Source of the DNA: Streptomyces turgidiscabies Car8
GTDB lineage: Bacteria; Actinomycetota; Actinomycetes; Streptomycetales; Streptomycetaceae
Length of the DNA: 46,410 nucleotides
Direction of reading: 5' to 3'
Assembly (NCBI RefSeq): GCF_000331005.1
Contig: NZ_AEJB01000622.1
Span: 1-46,410 of the forward strand
The notes under the pieces were generated by a model. It worked only from the letters and a program-made list of their open reading frames with translations. It was not told where the DNA came from and searched no databases. The position numbers and the translations under genes are program-made. Below, piece by piece: positions 15,607 to 23,946 of this stretch (its first letter is position 1; each line of letters opens with the position of its first letter).

Positions 15607-17393
15607 GCAACGGCGGGGAAGGCGGCCCGAACAGGGGCGCGGGGAACGACAATGGGGGCAAAAAGGGCGATGTGGGTCGGCTCGTCGGTGGCCGGTACCG
15701 GCTGACCGAGCGCATCGGATCCGGTGGCATGGGCACCGTGTGGCGGGCCCACGACGAACTCGTCGAGCGTGAGGTCGCCGTCAAGCAGCCGAGGCTGCCC
15801 GGGGACCCGCAGGACGCCGCCCACCAGCGGATAGCGCACCGCCTCCACCGGGAGGCGCGGGCCGCCGCGCGCGTGGACCATCCCTCGGCCGTCTCCGTGC
15901 ACGATGTCGTCGTCGAGGACGGACTCCCCTGGATCGTCATGGAGTTGGTGCGCGGCGAGTCGCTGCACGAGGTGCTCCAGCGGGGCGCCGTCAAGCCCGC
16001 CGAGTCCGCGCGCATCGGCCTCGCGGTGGTCGGCGCGCTCAAGGCCGCGCACTCCGTCGGGATCGTCCACCGGGACGTGAAACCCGCCAACGTCCTGCTC
16101 GGCCCGCACGGCCGGGTCGTCCTCACCGACTTCGGTATCGCGCACATCATGGGCGAGGAATCCCTCACGATGAGCGGGGAGTTCGTCGGTTCCCTGGAGT
16201 TCATCGCACCCGAGCGCATGTCCGGCCGGGGCGCAGGCCCGCCCTCCGACCTGTGGTCGCTCGGCGTACTCCTCTACGCGGCGGTCGAAGGCTGGTCCCC
16301 ATTCCGCCGTACGACGCTGGAGTCCACGCTCGCCGCGATTCTCGCCGCCGAGCCGGTCAAGCCTCAACAGGCGGGCCCGCTCGGCCCGTTGCTCGTACGA
16401 ATGCTGGCGAAGGACCCCGCCGAGCGCCCCGACGCGGAGGAGGTCACCGCAGCCCTGGAAGCGGTCGCCAAGGGCTGGCCGCTGCCGGAGGCGCCCGAGC
16501 GGGGTGAGTTGACGGAGGCTCAGGAACCGTTCAACATCAAGGAGTTGGCGGACGACGCGGGCACGGTACGGCTGAAGGCGGCGGGTCAGGCGCCCGAGCC
16601 CTCTCCTGTTCCCGCGTCCGCGTCCGCATCGGCCTCCGCCTCCGCTTCGGGGCCCGAGACGGTCGTACCCGGCAATCCCGTGCCCGGGTCGCCCGGCCCC
16701 GAGACGCGTGCCGCCTCGCTGTCCGCCCCGAAGGCATCGCGTCGTGGCCGGTCCCGGCGGGTGATCCTGGGGGTGCTGGGCGGCGCGGTCGCGCTCGTGG
16801 CCGTGGGCGTGGTCGTCGAGGGCGCGGTTGTCGAGACCAGCGGCGAGGAGGCGGCGGTCGCGGTGGAGGAGCCGGGCAGCACGCCGGAAGCCGTACCCCC
16901 CGACGCCGTACCGCCGACGGAGGCCGATCCCACCCTCGACGGCTGGACGGCCCACGAAGAGAAGGACCTGAGGGCCGTCCTAGCCCTTCCCCGCCAGTAC
17001 GTCCGTTTCCACGAGCAGGGCGACGCGGCCGACCAGCCCCGGATGGCGATCTACGACAACGACGCGGTCATCCAGGTCCGCCTCACCCTGTGGGACAAGG
17101 CACCCCGCTCGCCCCTGGGCCAGGCGGAGGAGGCCGCCGAGACCTGGGCCGGATACGGCGAGTCGACCACCCGGTACACCGACACGACGGTCGGCGGCTA
17201 CAAGTCCGTCCAGGCCGACACCACCTACGACACCGAGGGCAGGCTCGTCCGGGTCATGCAGGTGGAGATCCTGACCGACGACGGCAGGCTGTACGAGCTG
17301 CGCGTGGACATGCCCAAGGGGACGCCGGACGAGAAGCGGGGGGCGGACGTCTTCAAGGAGGCACGCGACCGGCTCGAAATCGACAGGACGTGA
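15603..17393 (+). CDS. Receptor-type Ser/Thr protein kinase (kinase 5 of the cluster)
   Basis: A 596-residue protein. GSGGMG (39-44), Lys61, HRDVKPAN with Asp158 and Lys160, DFG Asp176 and APER give an intact kinase. A transmembrane helix lies at about 386-408. The extracellular domain is more diverged than in the other members, but keeps the order of an entry WTA...LALP segment followed by alternating strands. The start is fixed by the ATGA overlap with the lipid kinase gene, which implies coupled translation. No strong terminator is obvious downstream; an imperfect GC stem at about 17418-17441 is the best candidate. Confidence 0.92.
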   Translation: MSNGGEGGPNRGAGNDNGGKKGDVGRLVGGRYRLTERIGSGGMGTVWRAHDELVEREVAVKQPRLPGDPQDAAHQRIAHRLHREARAAARVDHPSAVSVHDVVVEDGLPWIVMELVRGESLHEVLQRGAVKPAESARIGLAVVGALKAAHSVGIVHRDVKPANVLLGPHGRVVLTDFGIAHIMGEESLTMSGEFVGSLEFIAPERMSGRGAGPPSDLWSLGVLLYAAVEGWSPFRRTTLESTLAAILAAEPVKPQQAGPLGPLLVRMLAKDPAERPDAEEVTAALEAVAKGWPLPEAPERGELTEAQEPFNIKELADDAGTVRLKAAGQAPEPSPVPASASASASASASGPETVVPGNPVPGSPGPETRAASLSAPKASRRGRSRRVILGVLGGAVALVAVGVVVEGAVVETSGEEAAVAVEEPGSTPEAVPPDAVPPTEADPTLDGWTAHEEKDLRAVLALPRQYVRFHEQGDAADQPRMAIYDNDAVIQVRLTLWDKAPRSPLGQAEEAAETWAGYGESTTRYTDTTVGGYKSVQADTTYDTEGRLVRVMQVEILTDDGRLYELRVDMPKGTPDEKRGADVFKEARDRLEIDRT

Positions 17394-17539
17394 CTCCCGG
17401 CCGGGAAAAGTGACACATCCCGCCGACCCCGGGGTGAGCGGGCGACGCCCAACGCCCTGATCAGCGGATTCGTTGCCAGTGCTCACTGGCGGCATGCCGC
17501 TTCCGGTCGGAACCATGTGCGTACTCGGTGAATCCGGGT

Positions 17540-17551
17540 TACCCATGGGTA
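17540..17551. promoter_or_regulatory. 12-bp perfect palindrome upstream of the dehydrogenase gene
   Basis: TACCCATGGGTA is a perfect palindrome ending 34 bases before the ATG at 17586. A CATACC hexamer at 17571-17576 could be a -10 element giving a nearly leaderless mRNA, which would place the palindrome just upstream of the -35 region. A regulator binding here could control the dehydrogenase and the oxidoreductase behind it. Confidence 0.35.
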
Positions 17552-17585
17552 CCCAAAGCCTCCGAGCCGTCATACCCTGCGGCTC

Positions 17586-19217
17586 ATGACGGACTCGCAG
17601 GCCCCGGTAAAGCCCGGCACCGACGCCCCCACCGGTACGAACCCCCTGGCACCCGCGCCCACAGGCGCCCGCACCGCCGCCGACGTGGTCACCCCCGAGC
17701 TGATAGCGCAGCTCACCAAGGGTGTCGTCGGCTCCGGTCGCACCGCCAACCACACCCCGTTCACCGGCGAGAAGCTGGCAGACCTGCCCGAGTCGACCCC
17801 CGAGGACGTGGAGAAGGCGTACGAGCGGGCCCGCATCGCCCAGGCCGTGTGGGAGCAGACCCCGGTACGGCAGCGGGCGGCCGTGCTGCTGCGTTTCCAC
17901 GACCTGGTGCTGGCACGCCAGGCCGAGGTTCTCGACCTCATCCAGCTGGAGACCGGCAAGGCCCGTCTGCACGCCCACGAGGAGGTCCAGGCCGTCGCCG
18001 TGGCCGCCCGTCACTACGGCCGCATGGCCCCCCGGTACCTGAAGCCGAAGCGGCACGCGGGCGCGATGCCCACCCTCACCAAGGTCACCGAACTGCGCCA
18101 CCCGCGCGGGGTGGTCGGCCAGATCGCCCCCTGGAACTACCCGCTGGAACTGTCGGTCGGCGACGCGATCCCCGCGTTCGTCGCGGGCAACGCGGTCGTG
18201 ATGAAGCCGGACACGGAGACCTGCCTGACGGCCCTGTGGGCCCGGGACCTGCTCATCGAGGCCGGTCTGCCCGCCGACGTCTTCCAGGTCGTCCTCGGTG
18301 AGGGCCCGGTCGTCGGCCCCGAGGTCGTCAAGCACGCCGACTACGTCTCCTTCACCGGCTCCACCCGCACCGGCCGCGAGGTCGCGCAGGGCGCCGCCGC
18401 GCGCCTGGTCGGCGTGTCCCTCGAACTCGGCGGCAAGAACGCCATGTTGGTCCTGGACGACGCCGACATCGAGAAGGCGGCGGCGGGCGCGGTCCGGGCC
18501 TGCTTCTCCTCCGCCGGGCAACTCTGCATCTCCATCGAGCGGTTGTACGTCCACGAGTCGATCGCGGACGCGTTCGTCGAGCGCTTCGCGGCCCGCACGA
18601 AGGCGATGCGGCTCGGCAAGTCCCTCGCGTACGGCGCCGACATGGGCTCACTCGTCGGCGAACGCCAGCTGGCGACGGTGACGAAGCACGTCGACGAGGC
18701 GGTCGCGAAGGGCGCGAAGGTCATCGCGGGCGGCACGGCCCGCCCGGACATCGGCCCGTACTTCTACGAGCCGACCATCCTCGACGGCGTCGAGACCCCG
18801 ATGGCCGTCTGCTCGGAGGAGACCTTCGGCCCGGTCGTCTCCATCTACCGCTTCACCACGGACGACGAGGCGGTGACCCTCGCCAACTCCACGCCGTACG
18901 GCCTGAATTCCTCGGTCTGGACGAAGAACGGCGCCCGTGGCCGCGCCGTCGCCGCCCGGGTGCGCTGCGGCACGGTCAACGTCAACGAGGGCTACGCGTC
19001 CGCGTACGGCAGCGTCCAGTCGCCCATGGGCGGCATGAAGGACTCGGGCCTCGGCCGCCGCCACGGCTCCGAGGGCATCCTCAAGTACACCGAGGCCCAG
19101 ACGGTCGCCCAGCAGCGCCTGCTGCCGATGGCCCCGGCCCTCGGGATGGACGACGAGAAGTACGCGGAGTTCATGAGCAGGAGCCTGAAGGTCATGAAGG
19201 CCCTGAGGCTGCGCTGA
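17586..19217 (+). CDS. gabD2: Succinate-semialdehyde dehydrogenase (NADP+), GabD2 type
   Basis: A 543-residue aldehyde dehydrogenase superfamily enzyme expected to oxidise succinic semialdehyde to succinate (GABA shunt or 2-oxoglutarate bypass). The cofactor motif FTGSTRTG, the general base Glu280 (LELGG) and the catalytic Cys314 (SSAGQLC) are all present, as is the Rossmann approach PWNYPLELSVGDAIPA. The N-terminal 40 residues are Pro/Thr/Ala-rich and probably disordered. No Shine-Dalgarno site precedes the ATG, so it may be leaderless. It lies 32 bp upstream of the GMC oxidoreductase and probably shares its transcript. Substrate choice between succinic semialdehyde and another aldehyde is by overall resemblance to GabD2. 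Confidence 0.85.
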   Translation: MTDSQAPVKPGTDAPTGTNPLAPAPTGARTAADVVTPELIAQLTKGVVGSGRTANHTPFTGEKLADLPESTPEDVEKAYERARIAQAVWEQTPVRQRAAVLLRFHDLVLARQAEVLDLIQLETGKARLHAHEEVQAVAVAARHYGRMAPRYLKPKRHAGAMPTLTKVTELRHPRGVVGQIAPWNYPLELSVGDAIPAFVAGNAVVMKPDTETCLTALWARDLLIEAGLPADVFQVVLGEGPVVGPEVVKHADYVSFTGSTRTGREVAQGAAARLVGVSLELGGKNAMLVLDDADIEKAAAGAVRACFSSAGQLCISIERLYVHESIADAFVERFAARTKAMRLGKSLAYGADMGSLVGERQLATVTKHVDEAVAKGAKVIAGGTARPDIGPYFYEPTILDGVETPMAVCSEETFGPVVSIYRFTTDDEAVTLANSTPYGLNSSVWTKNGARGRAVAARVRCGTVNVNEGYASAYGSVQSPMGGMKDSGLGRRHGSEGILKYTEAQTVAQQRLLPMAPALGMDDEKYAEFMSRSLKVMKALRLR

Positions 19218-19249
19218 CCGACGTTTTCTGTTCTCAACGAGGAGAGCAC

Positions 19250-21049
19250 GTGCCGTACGACCACGACGACGACCAGAACTACGACTACGACGTCATCGTC
19301 GTGGGCTCCGGCTTCGGCGGCTCCGTCACCGCCCTGCGGCTGACCGAGAAGGGTTACCGGGTCGGTGTACTGGAGGCGGGCCGCCGCTTCACCCGCGAGA
19401 CGCTCCCCAAGAACTCCTGGGACCTGAAGAACTACCTCTGGGCTCCCAGGCTCGGTCTGTTCGGGATCCAGCGCATCCATCTGCTGGGCAACGTGATGGT
19501 GTTGGCGGGCGCGGGTGTCGGCGGTGGTTCGCTGAACTACGCCAACACCCTCTACGTACCGCCGAAGCCGTTCTTCGACGACCCGCAGTGGCGTGACATC
19601 ACGGACTGGCAGGAGGAACTCGGGCCGTACTACGACCAGGCCCGGCGCATGCTCGGCGTACGGCTCAACCCGACGATGACCCCGTCCGACGTCCATCTGA
19701 AGGCGGCGGCCGAGCGGATGGGCGTCGGGGACACCTTCCACATGGCGCCGGTCGGCGTCTTCTTCGGAGACGGTGCGGACGGAGAGGGAGGGGAGAAGGC
19801 GGTGAAGGCGGCGCCGGGGGAGCAGGCTCCCGACCCCTACTTCGGGGGCGCCGGGCCCGCTCGCAAGGCGTGCACCGAGTGCGGTGAGTGCATGACCGGG
19901 TGCCGGCACGGCGCGAAGAACACCCTAAACGAGAACTACCTCTACCTCGCCGAGAAGGCGGGCGCGGTCGTCCACCCCCTGACGACGGTCGTGTCGGTCA
20001 CGGACGACTCACGCGGCGGCTACGCGGTCACCACGCTCCCGACGGACGCGAAGCGGAAGGGCGCGGGCCGCACCCTCACGGCCCGCCGTGTCGTCCTCGC
20101 GGCCGGTACGTACGGCACCCAGACCCTGCTGCACCGGATGAAGGCGGGTGGCCAACTCCCTTACCTCTCGAACCGGTTGGGCGAGCTGACCCGTACCAAC
20201 TCGGAGGCGCTGGTCGGCGCCCAGACCGACGACCGCCGCTACCGCAAGGTGACCGGGGACGCGAAGGTCGACTTCACGCGTGGAGTCGCCATCACGTCCT
20301 CGATCCACCCCGACGCGAACACTCACATCGAACCCGTCCGGTACGGCAAGGGTTCGAACTCGATGGGCGGTCTGTCGATCCTCCAGGTCCCGTACGCGGA
20401 AGGGTCGTCGAGGGCCCTGGGCTGGCTGGTGAACGCCGCCCGCCACCCCCTGCTGGTCCTGCGCTCGATCTCCAACCGGCACTGGTCGGAGCGGACCATC
20501 ATCGGCCTGGTGATGCAGTCCCTGGACAACTCCCTGACCACCTACCTGAAGCCCAAGGGCGCGGGCAAGGGCCTCCTCACCGCCCGTCAGGGTCATGGCT
20601 CCCCCAACCCCAAGCAGATCAGGGCGGCGACGGAGGGCGCCTCGGCGATCGCCGCCGAGATCAACGGCTTCGCCGGCAGCAACGTGGGCGAACTGATGGG
20701 CATGCCGCTGACCGCCCACTTCCTCGGCGGCTGTCCGATCGGCGACTCACGGGAGACGGGCGTGATCGACCCGTACCACCGCCTGTACGGCCATCCCGGG
20801 ATCTCGGTGGTCGACGGCGCCGCGGTCTCCGCGAACCTGGGCGTCAACCCGTCCCTCACGATCACCGCCCAGGCGGAACGCGCGGTGTCGTACTGGCCGA
20901 ACAACGGCGAGGCGGACCCGCGTCCGGCCCAGGGGGCGGCGTACGAGCGTCTGAAGCCGGTCGAGCCGAAGTCACCGGCGGTCCCGGCGGAGGCGTTCGG
21001 CGCGCTGCGGCTGCCGTTCCTCGGGATACCGACGGTGCCGAAGAAGTAG
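19250..21049 (+). CDS. GMC-family FAD oxidoreductase with CxxCxxCxxxC motif (cholesterol-oxidase-like)
   Basis: A 599-residue protein. The FAD motif GSGFGG is at 19-24, the substrate-side block with LGNVMVLAGAGVGGGSLNY follows, and the C-terminal GMC signature VVDGAAVSANLGVNPSLTITA closes the fold. Cys208, Cys211, Cys214 and Cys218 form a ferredoxin-like spacing inside the segment CTECGECMTGC. Related mycobacterial ChoD-type proteins share this region as I recall, so the trait belongs to the family rather than to this gene alone. It starts at GTG 19250 with GGAGAG at 19241-19246. It follows the aldehyde dehydrogenase by 32 bp, which suggests an alcohol-to-aldehyde-to-acid pair, although the substrate is unknown. 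A bidirectional terminator follows. Confidence 0.85.
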   Translation: MPYDHDDDQNYDYDVIVVGSGFGGSVTALRLTEKGYRVGVLEAGRRFTRETLPKNSWDLKNYLWAPRLGLFGIQRIHLLGNVMVLAGAGVGGGSLNYANTLYVPPKPFFDDPQWRDITDWQEELGPYYDQARRMLGVRLNPTMTPSDVHLKAAAERMGVGDTFHMAPVGVFFGDGADGEGGEKAVKAAPGEQAPDPYFGGAGPARKACTECGECMTGCRHGAKNTLNENYLYLAEKAGAVVHPLTTVVSVTDDSRGGYAVTTLPTDAKRKGAGRTLTARRVVLAAGTYGTQTLLHRMKAGGQLPYLSNRLGELTRTNSEALVGAQTDDRRYRKVTGDAKVDFTRGVAITSSIHPDANTHIEPVRYGKGSNSMGGLSILQVPYAEGSSRALGWLVNAARHPLLVLRSISNRHWSERTIIGLVMQSLDNSLTTYLKPKGAGKGLLTARQGHGSPNPKQIRAATEGASAIAAEINGFAGSNVGELMGMPLTAHFLGGCPIGDSRETGVIDPYHRLYGHPGISVVDGAAVSANLGVNPSLTITAQAERAVSYWPNNGEADPRPAQGAAYERLKPVEPKSPAVPAEAFGALRLPFLGIPTVPKK

Positions 21050-21072
21050 TGAAGAGACGGCAGGAACAATAA

Positions 21073-21114
21073 AGAGAAGGACCCGCGCCCCCCTCCGAGC
21101 GCAGGTCCTTCTCT
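21073..21114. terminator. Bidirectional intrinsic terminator
   Basis: Perfect 11-bp arms AGAGAAGGACC (21073-21083) and GGTCCTTCTCT (21104-21114) with short A- and T-rich flanks, placed exactly between two convergent genes. Confidence 0.85.
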
Positions 21115-21130
21115 TGTCCTTGCGGGAGGC

Positions 21131-22165
21131 TTACGCCTCCGTGCCCGCCTTCCGGCGACGCATCGCGAACACCGCACCCGCACCGGCGACGACGGCGACA
21201 CCGCCGACCAGGCCGATCATCGGCAGGGCGGAACTGGAGCCGGTGTCGGCGAGGTTGCCGGTCGGCAGGTCGGAGACGTTGCCCTGGGGCTTGTGGACCG
21301 GGTCCTTGGAGCCGTTGTCGCTCGGCGTGGCCGTACCCGGGTCGGGGTTCGTGGAGCCGGACTTCAGGACCTCGAAGTCGTACTGGGCCCAGCCCTCGGC
21401 GATGCAGTCCTGGCCGTCGACGTTGTCGATGTAGGCGCCGGAGCCGAAGGAGTAGGCGTCGCCCGCGGGGGCCTGCTTGTCGATGCTGACGCGCAGGTCG
21501 ACGGACTCGTCGGCCCCGGCCTTCAGCTTGTCGACGTAGAAGAAGTAGTCGCCGGCCCAGTCGTCGTCGCCGATCCGGTCCCACTTGCCGGTCTCGGGGT
21601 TCTTGAACTCCAGGTCGACGTACGGGCTGAGGAACTTCGCCTCGTCGAACTCGTAGTTCTCGACCTCGGCGTAGAAGGCGACACCCTTGATGTCGGCCTT
21701 CGAGTCGTTCGTGACGACCAGCTTGAAGGCGTGGAAGCCGTCACCCGCGACGATCTTGCCGGGCAGGCCCTTGATGTCGGCGGACACCTGGGCGTCGCTG
21801 TAGTCCTCGTCGAGGTCCTCGCAGAACGGGACGTCCGGGTCCGTCGGGTTCTCGCTCGGCTCGGCGGAGACCGAGGGGGAGGCGGAGACGGACGGGGAGG
21901 CCGAGGCGGAGTCGCTGACGCTCGCGCTCGGCGAGGCGCTGTCGGACGGGACGTCCGACGGCAGACCGGTGCCGGACGGCGCGGAGGCCGACGGGGTCGC
22001 CGACGAGCTGTCGCTCGGGGACTGCGAGGGCGTACCGGTGACGGTCGTCTCGCTCGGGGAGGCCGAGGGCGACTCGTCGGCGAACGCGACGGGCGCGGAC
22101 AGCAGGGCCAGCGGGGTTATGACAGCCGTCGCCGCTGCGGCGACCATGGCACGGCGAAGCTTCAT
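21131..22165 (-). CDS. Sortase-anchored surface protein with LAxTG signal
   Basis: About 344 residues. An N-terminal signal peptide (MKLRRAM then a hydrophobic stretch ending APVAFA) is followed by a Ser/Pro/Ala-rich stalk of about 85 residues. A globular, acidic domain with two likely disulphide cysteines (DVPFCEDLDED and VDGQDCIAEG) comes next, then the sorting signal LADTG (305-309), a hydrophobic helix and an RRRK tail. LAxTG is the motif used by class E sortases of Streptomyces, so the protein should be covalently linked to peptidoglycan. Start chosen at ATG 22165, with GAGG correctly spaced and the signal peptide beginning there; the frame runs on to 22204. No sortase gene is in the window. 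The binding partner is unknown. Confidence 0.88.
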   Translation of the reverse strand: MKLRRAMVAAAATAVITPLALLSAPVAFADESPSASPSETTVTGTPSQSPSDSSSATPSASAPSGTGLPSDVPSDSASPSASVSDSASASPSVSASPSVSAEPSENPTDPDVPFCEDLDEDYSDAQVSADIKGLPGKIVAGDGFHAFKLVVTNDSKADIKGVAFYAEVENYEFDEAKFLSPYVDLEFKNPETGKWDRIGDDDWAGDYFFYVDKLKAGADESVDLRVSIDKQAPAGDAYSFGSGAYIDNVDGQDCIAEGWAQYDFEVLKSGSTNPDPGTATPSDNGSKDPVHKPQGNVSDLPTGNLADTGSSSALPMIGLVGGVAVVAGAGAVFAMRRRKAGTEA

Positions 22166-22279
22166 GAAGACCTCAAGACCTCGGAACATCCAGGTACGGG
22201 GCACAGGCGTAACCCCTGGTTCTGAACGTGTGACATGCGGCGGCTGTGAATGGTTGCTCTTCGCTCACAGAAAATTTAT

Positions 22280-22293
22280 GTGTGCTGGGTCAC
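22280..22293. promoter_or_regulatory. Candidate Crp-type site
   Basis: GTG-TGCTGG-G-T-CAC fits the GTG-N6-G-N-CAC pattern I know for Streptomyces Crp. It lies in an unusually AT-rich part of the spacer between the divergent LAxTG gene (start 22165) and the membrane protein gene (start 22353). Short motifs like this occur by chance. Confidence 0.25.
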
Positions 22294-22352
22294 ATCTGGA
22301 CTGCTCTCTCGGGTTTTGGGTACGCGACGGAGGTTTTGAGTAGGGGCTGGTT

Positions 22353-23552
22353 GTGGAGACGCTTTGGGATCACCTAGAAATATCCCTCGTGTCTGATAAT
22401 CAGTCCGGCGGCAAGCCGTCCGAAGAGCCCGAGCTGTCGCTTCCCGACGACGTGTGGGAGAAGTTCACCCGCGACACCGAGCGGGACATCCGTGCCTCCG
22501 CGCAGAAGGAGCCGTCCGCACGGGCTCGGATGGTCACCGAACGGCTGCGTCAGCAGGACGCGAGGGGCGAACAGCCCGTGGGCTGGCGAACCGACCCCGC
22601 CCGGCAGAACGCCGCCGACCGCGCGGCCAGGCGCCGACGGTGGTGGGCGGTGATCGGCGTACCCCTGGCGATCGCCGTGGCGGTGGTGGCCATGAAACCG
22701 TCACTGCTCCCCGGCGACCCCTTCGGTTTCGCCGGGTCGGACGCAACCGCCGATGCCTCGCCGCTGCCCGAGGAGACGGTCGCGCCGTCCGCGCCGCCGT
22801 CGGCGGTGGACCCGGATGTCCCGACGCTCGCCAGGCCGTTCGCCGGATCACCCGCCGAGCGGTACTCGGACGGCGCGGCCGGCATCGTCCTGCCGCAGGC
22901 CAAGGCGGTCGGCCCGTTCTCGAAGGCCGAGGTGGAACGGGTGCTGCGGCAGAGCAAGCAGTTCCTGATCGATGCGAACCTCGACCGAGGCACCCTGCGC
23001 GGCGGACGTCCCGCGTCCGCGCTCAAGGCGATCGACCCCGCCCAGAGGGATCTGCTCGGTGAGCTGAACGTCTCCCTGCGCAAACCGGACAAGAAGAACG
23101 ACCCGCTGCTGATGTTCAGCCGGTTCGACCCCGCCGAGGTGCGCCTGACGGGCAACGTGATCAAGACCCGCGGCCGGATGACGTTCGCGGCGGGCAAAAG
23201 CCACACCGTTGTCGTGCACACCGACTACACCTTCGTCTACCCGCTGGTGCACGCGGACGCGGGCGCGACCGAGGTGGCCCGCACCATCGTGCGCCGGATC
23301 ATCGACATCGTGCTCTACGACCCGGCCAAGTACGAGGTCACTTCAGGCAAGATCAGCGTCACCCGCTACGACAGCACGTTCGGCAACTCGGACTGCGACG
23401 TGAACGACGGCTATTTCCACCCGCACTTCGACTCGGACACCGCGACGACGGGCGCCAACCCCACCGGTCCCACCGTCGACCCCTACGATCGCAGCGGTGA
23501 CGGCGCCGCCGAGACAGGCGACGGGAAGTGCGGGATCGTCACGCGTTCCTGA
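22353..23552 (+). CDS. Single-pass membrane protein of unknown function
   Basis: About 399 residues. A charged cytoplasmic N-terminus of about 90 residues precedes one transmembrane helix (RRRWWAVIGVPLAIAVAVV). After a Pro/Ala-rich stalk comes a secreted domain of about 230 residues, with a stretch KNDPLLMFSRFDPAEVRLTGNVIKTRG and a C-terminal pair of cysteines (NSDCDVNDG and GKCGIV) that may form a disulphide. I do not recognise the domain. Start at GTG 22353 is supported by AGGGG at 22342-22346; an in-frame GTG at 22389 also looks natural because the conserved-looking sequence begins there. It diverges from the LAxTG surface protein gene, and both may work at the wall. Confidence 0.8.
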   Translation: METLWDHLEISLVSDNQSGGKPSEEPELSLPDDVWEKFTRDTERDIRASAQKEPSARARMVTERLRQQDARGEQPVGWRTDPARQNAADRAARRRRWWAVIGVPLAIAVAVVAMKPSLLPGDPFGFAGSDATADASPLPEETVAPSAPPSAVDPDVPTLARPFAGSPAERYSDGAAGIVLPQAKAVGPFSKAEVERVLRQSKQFLIDANLDRGTLRGGRPASALKAIDPAQRDLLGELNVSLRKPDKKNDPLLMFSRFDPAEVRLTGNVIKTRGRMTFAAGKSHTVVVHTDYTFVYPLVHADAGATEVARTIVRRIIDIVLYDPAKYEVTSGKISVTRYDSTFGNSDCDVNDGYFHPHFDSDTATTGANPTGPTVDPYDRSGDGAAETGDGKCGIVTRS

Positions 23553-23603
23553 GCCCAGGGAGCCTGTACGGCAATGGGCCCCTTTGCTGTGGGCCCCATG
23601 GCA

Positions 23604-23636
23604 AAGGGCCCCGCGGGGCGGAGCCGCGGGGCCCTT
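23604..23636. terminator. Strong GC hairpin terminator after the membrane protein gene
   Basis: A perfect 13-bp stem (AAGGGCCCCGCGG at 23604-23616, CCGCGGGGCCCTT at 23624-23636) with a 7-base loop, 51 bp past the stop codon. A competing 8-bp stem (CCCTTTGC at 23580-23587 with GCAAAGGG at 23601-23608) shares part of its 5' arm, so the two cannot form together. Confidence 0.85.
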
Positions 23637-23755
23637 CTCCGTCAGCACCGGCGTCAGGGCAGCGCCGGTGCCTGGGGGAAGCGGCGCCGGGGGGTTGCGC
23701 CGCGTTGTTGGTCTGTACCCACCGTCGGCGCCCCGGCGTACAGGGGGCGCACGCC

Positions 23756-23767
23756 TGGTCTGGACCA
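23756..23767. promoter_or_regulatory. DasR-like palindrome (orphan)
   Basis: TGGTC-TG-GACCA differs from the core of the DasR-responsive element (TGGTC-TA-GACCA, known from aminosugar genes) only in the central pair. No annotated gene starts nearby, so it either serves an unrecognised transcript to its right or is fortuitous. Confidence 0.35.
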
Positions 23768-23916
23768 ATGGCGGTAGGGGATCGCAAGGCAATGCACTTG
23801 CCTGCTGAGGGACTTGGGGCTGTTCCTGCATCGTGCTGGAAGGTCTCCGAGTACGCAACCTTTTGACCCGGACTCGTACTCTTTGGCCCTTGTGCTGCAG
23901 TCGACTGTGCTGTGCC

Positions 23917-23946
23917 GGCCGGCTCCGGGCGTCCCCGGGGCCGGCC
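23917..23946. terminator. Terminator-like GC hairpin inside the gene-free interval
   Basis: A 13-bp stem with one G-T wobble (23917-23929 pairs with 23934-23946) and a CGTC loop. There is no clear T-tract. It could end an unannotated short transcript or stop readthrough from the chorismate mutase gene on the other strand. Confidence 0.4.

Noticed and set aside
4106..17393. PASTA repeats in the kinase outer domains
   Set aside because: No PASTA-like repeat pattern is seen; each outer region is a single non-repetitive domain.
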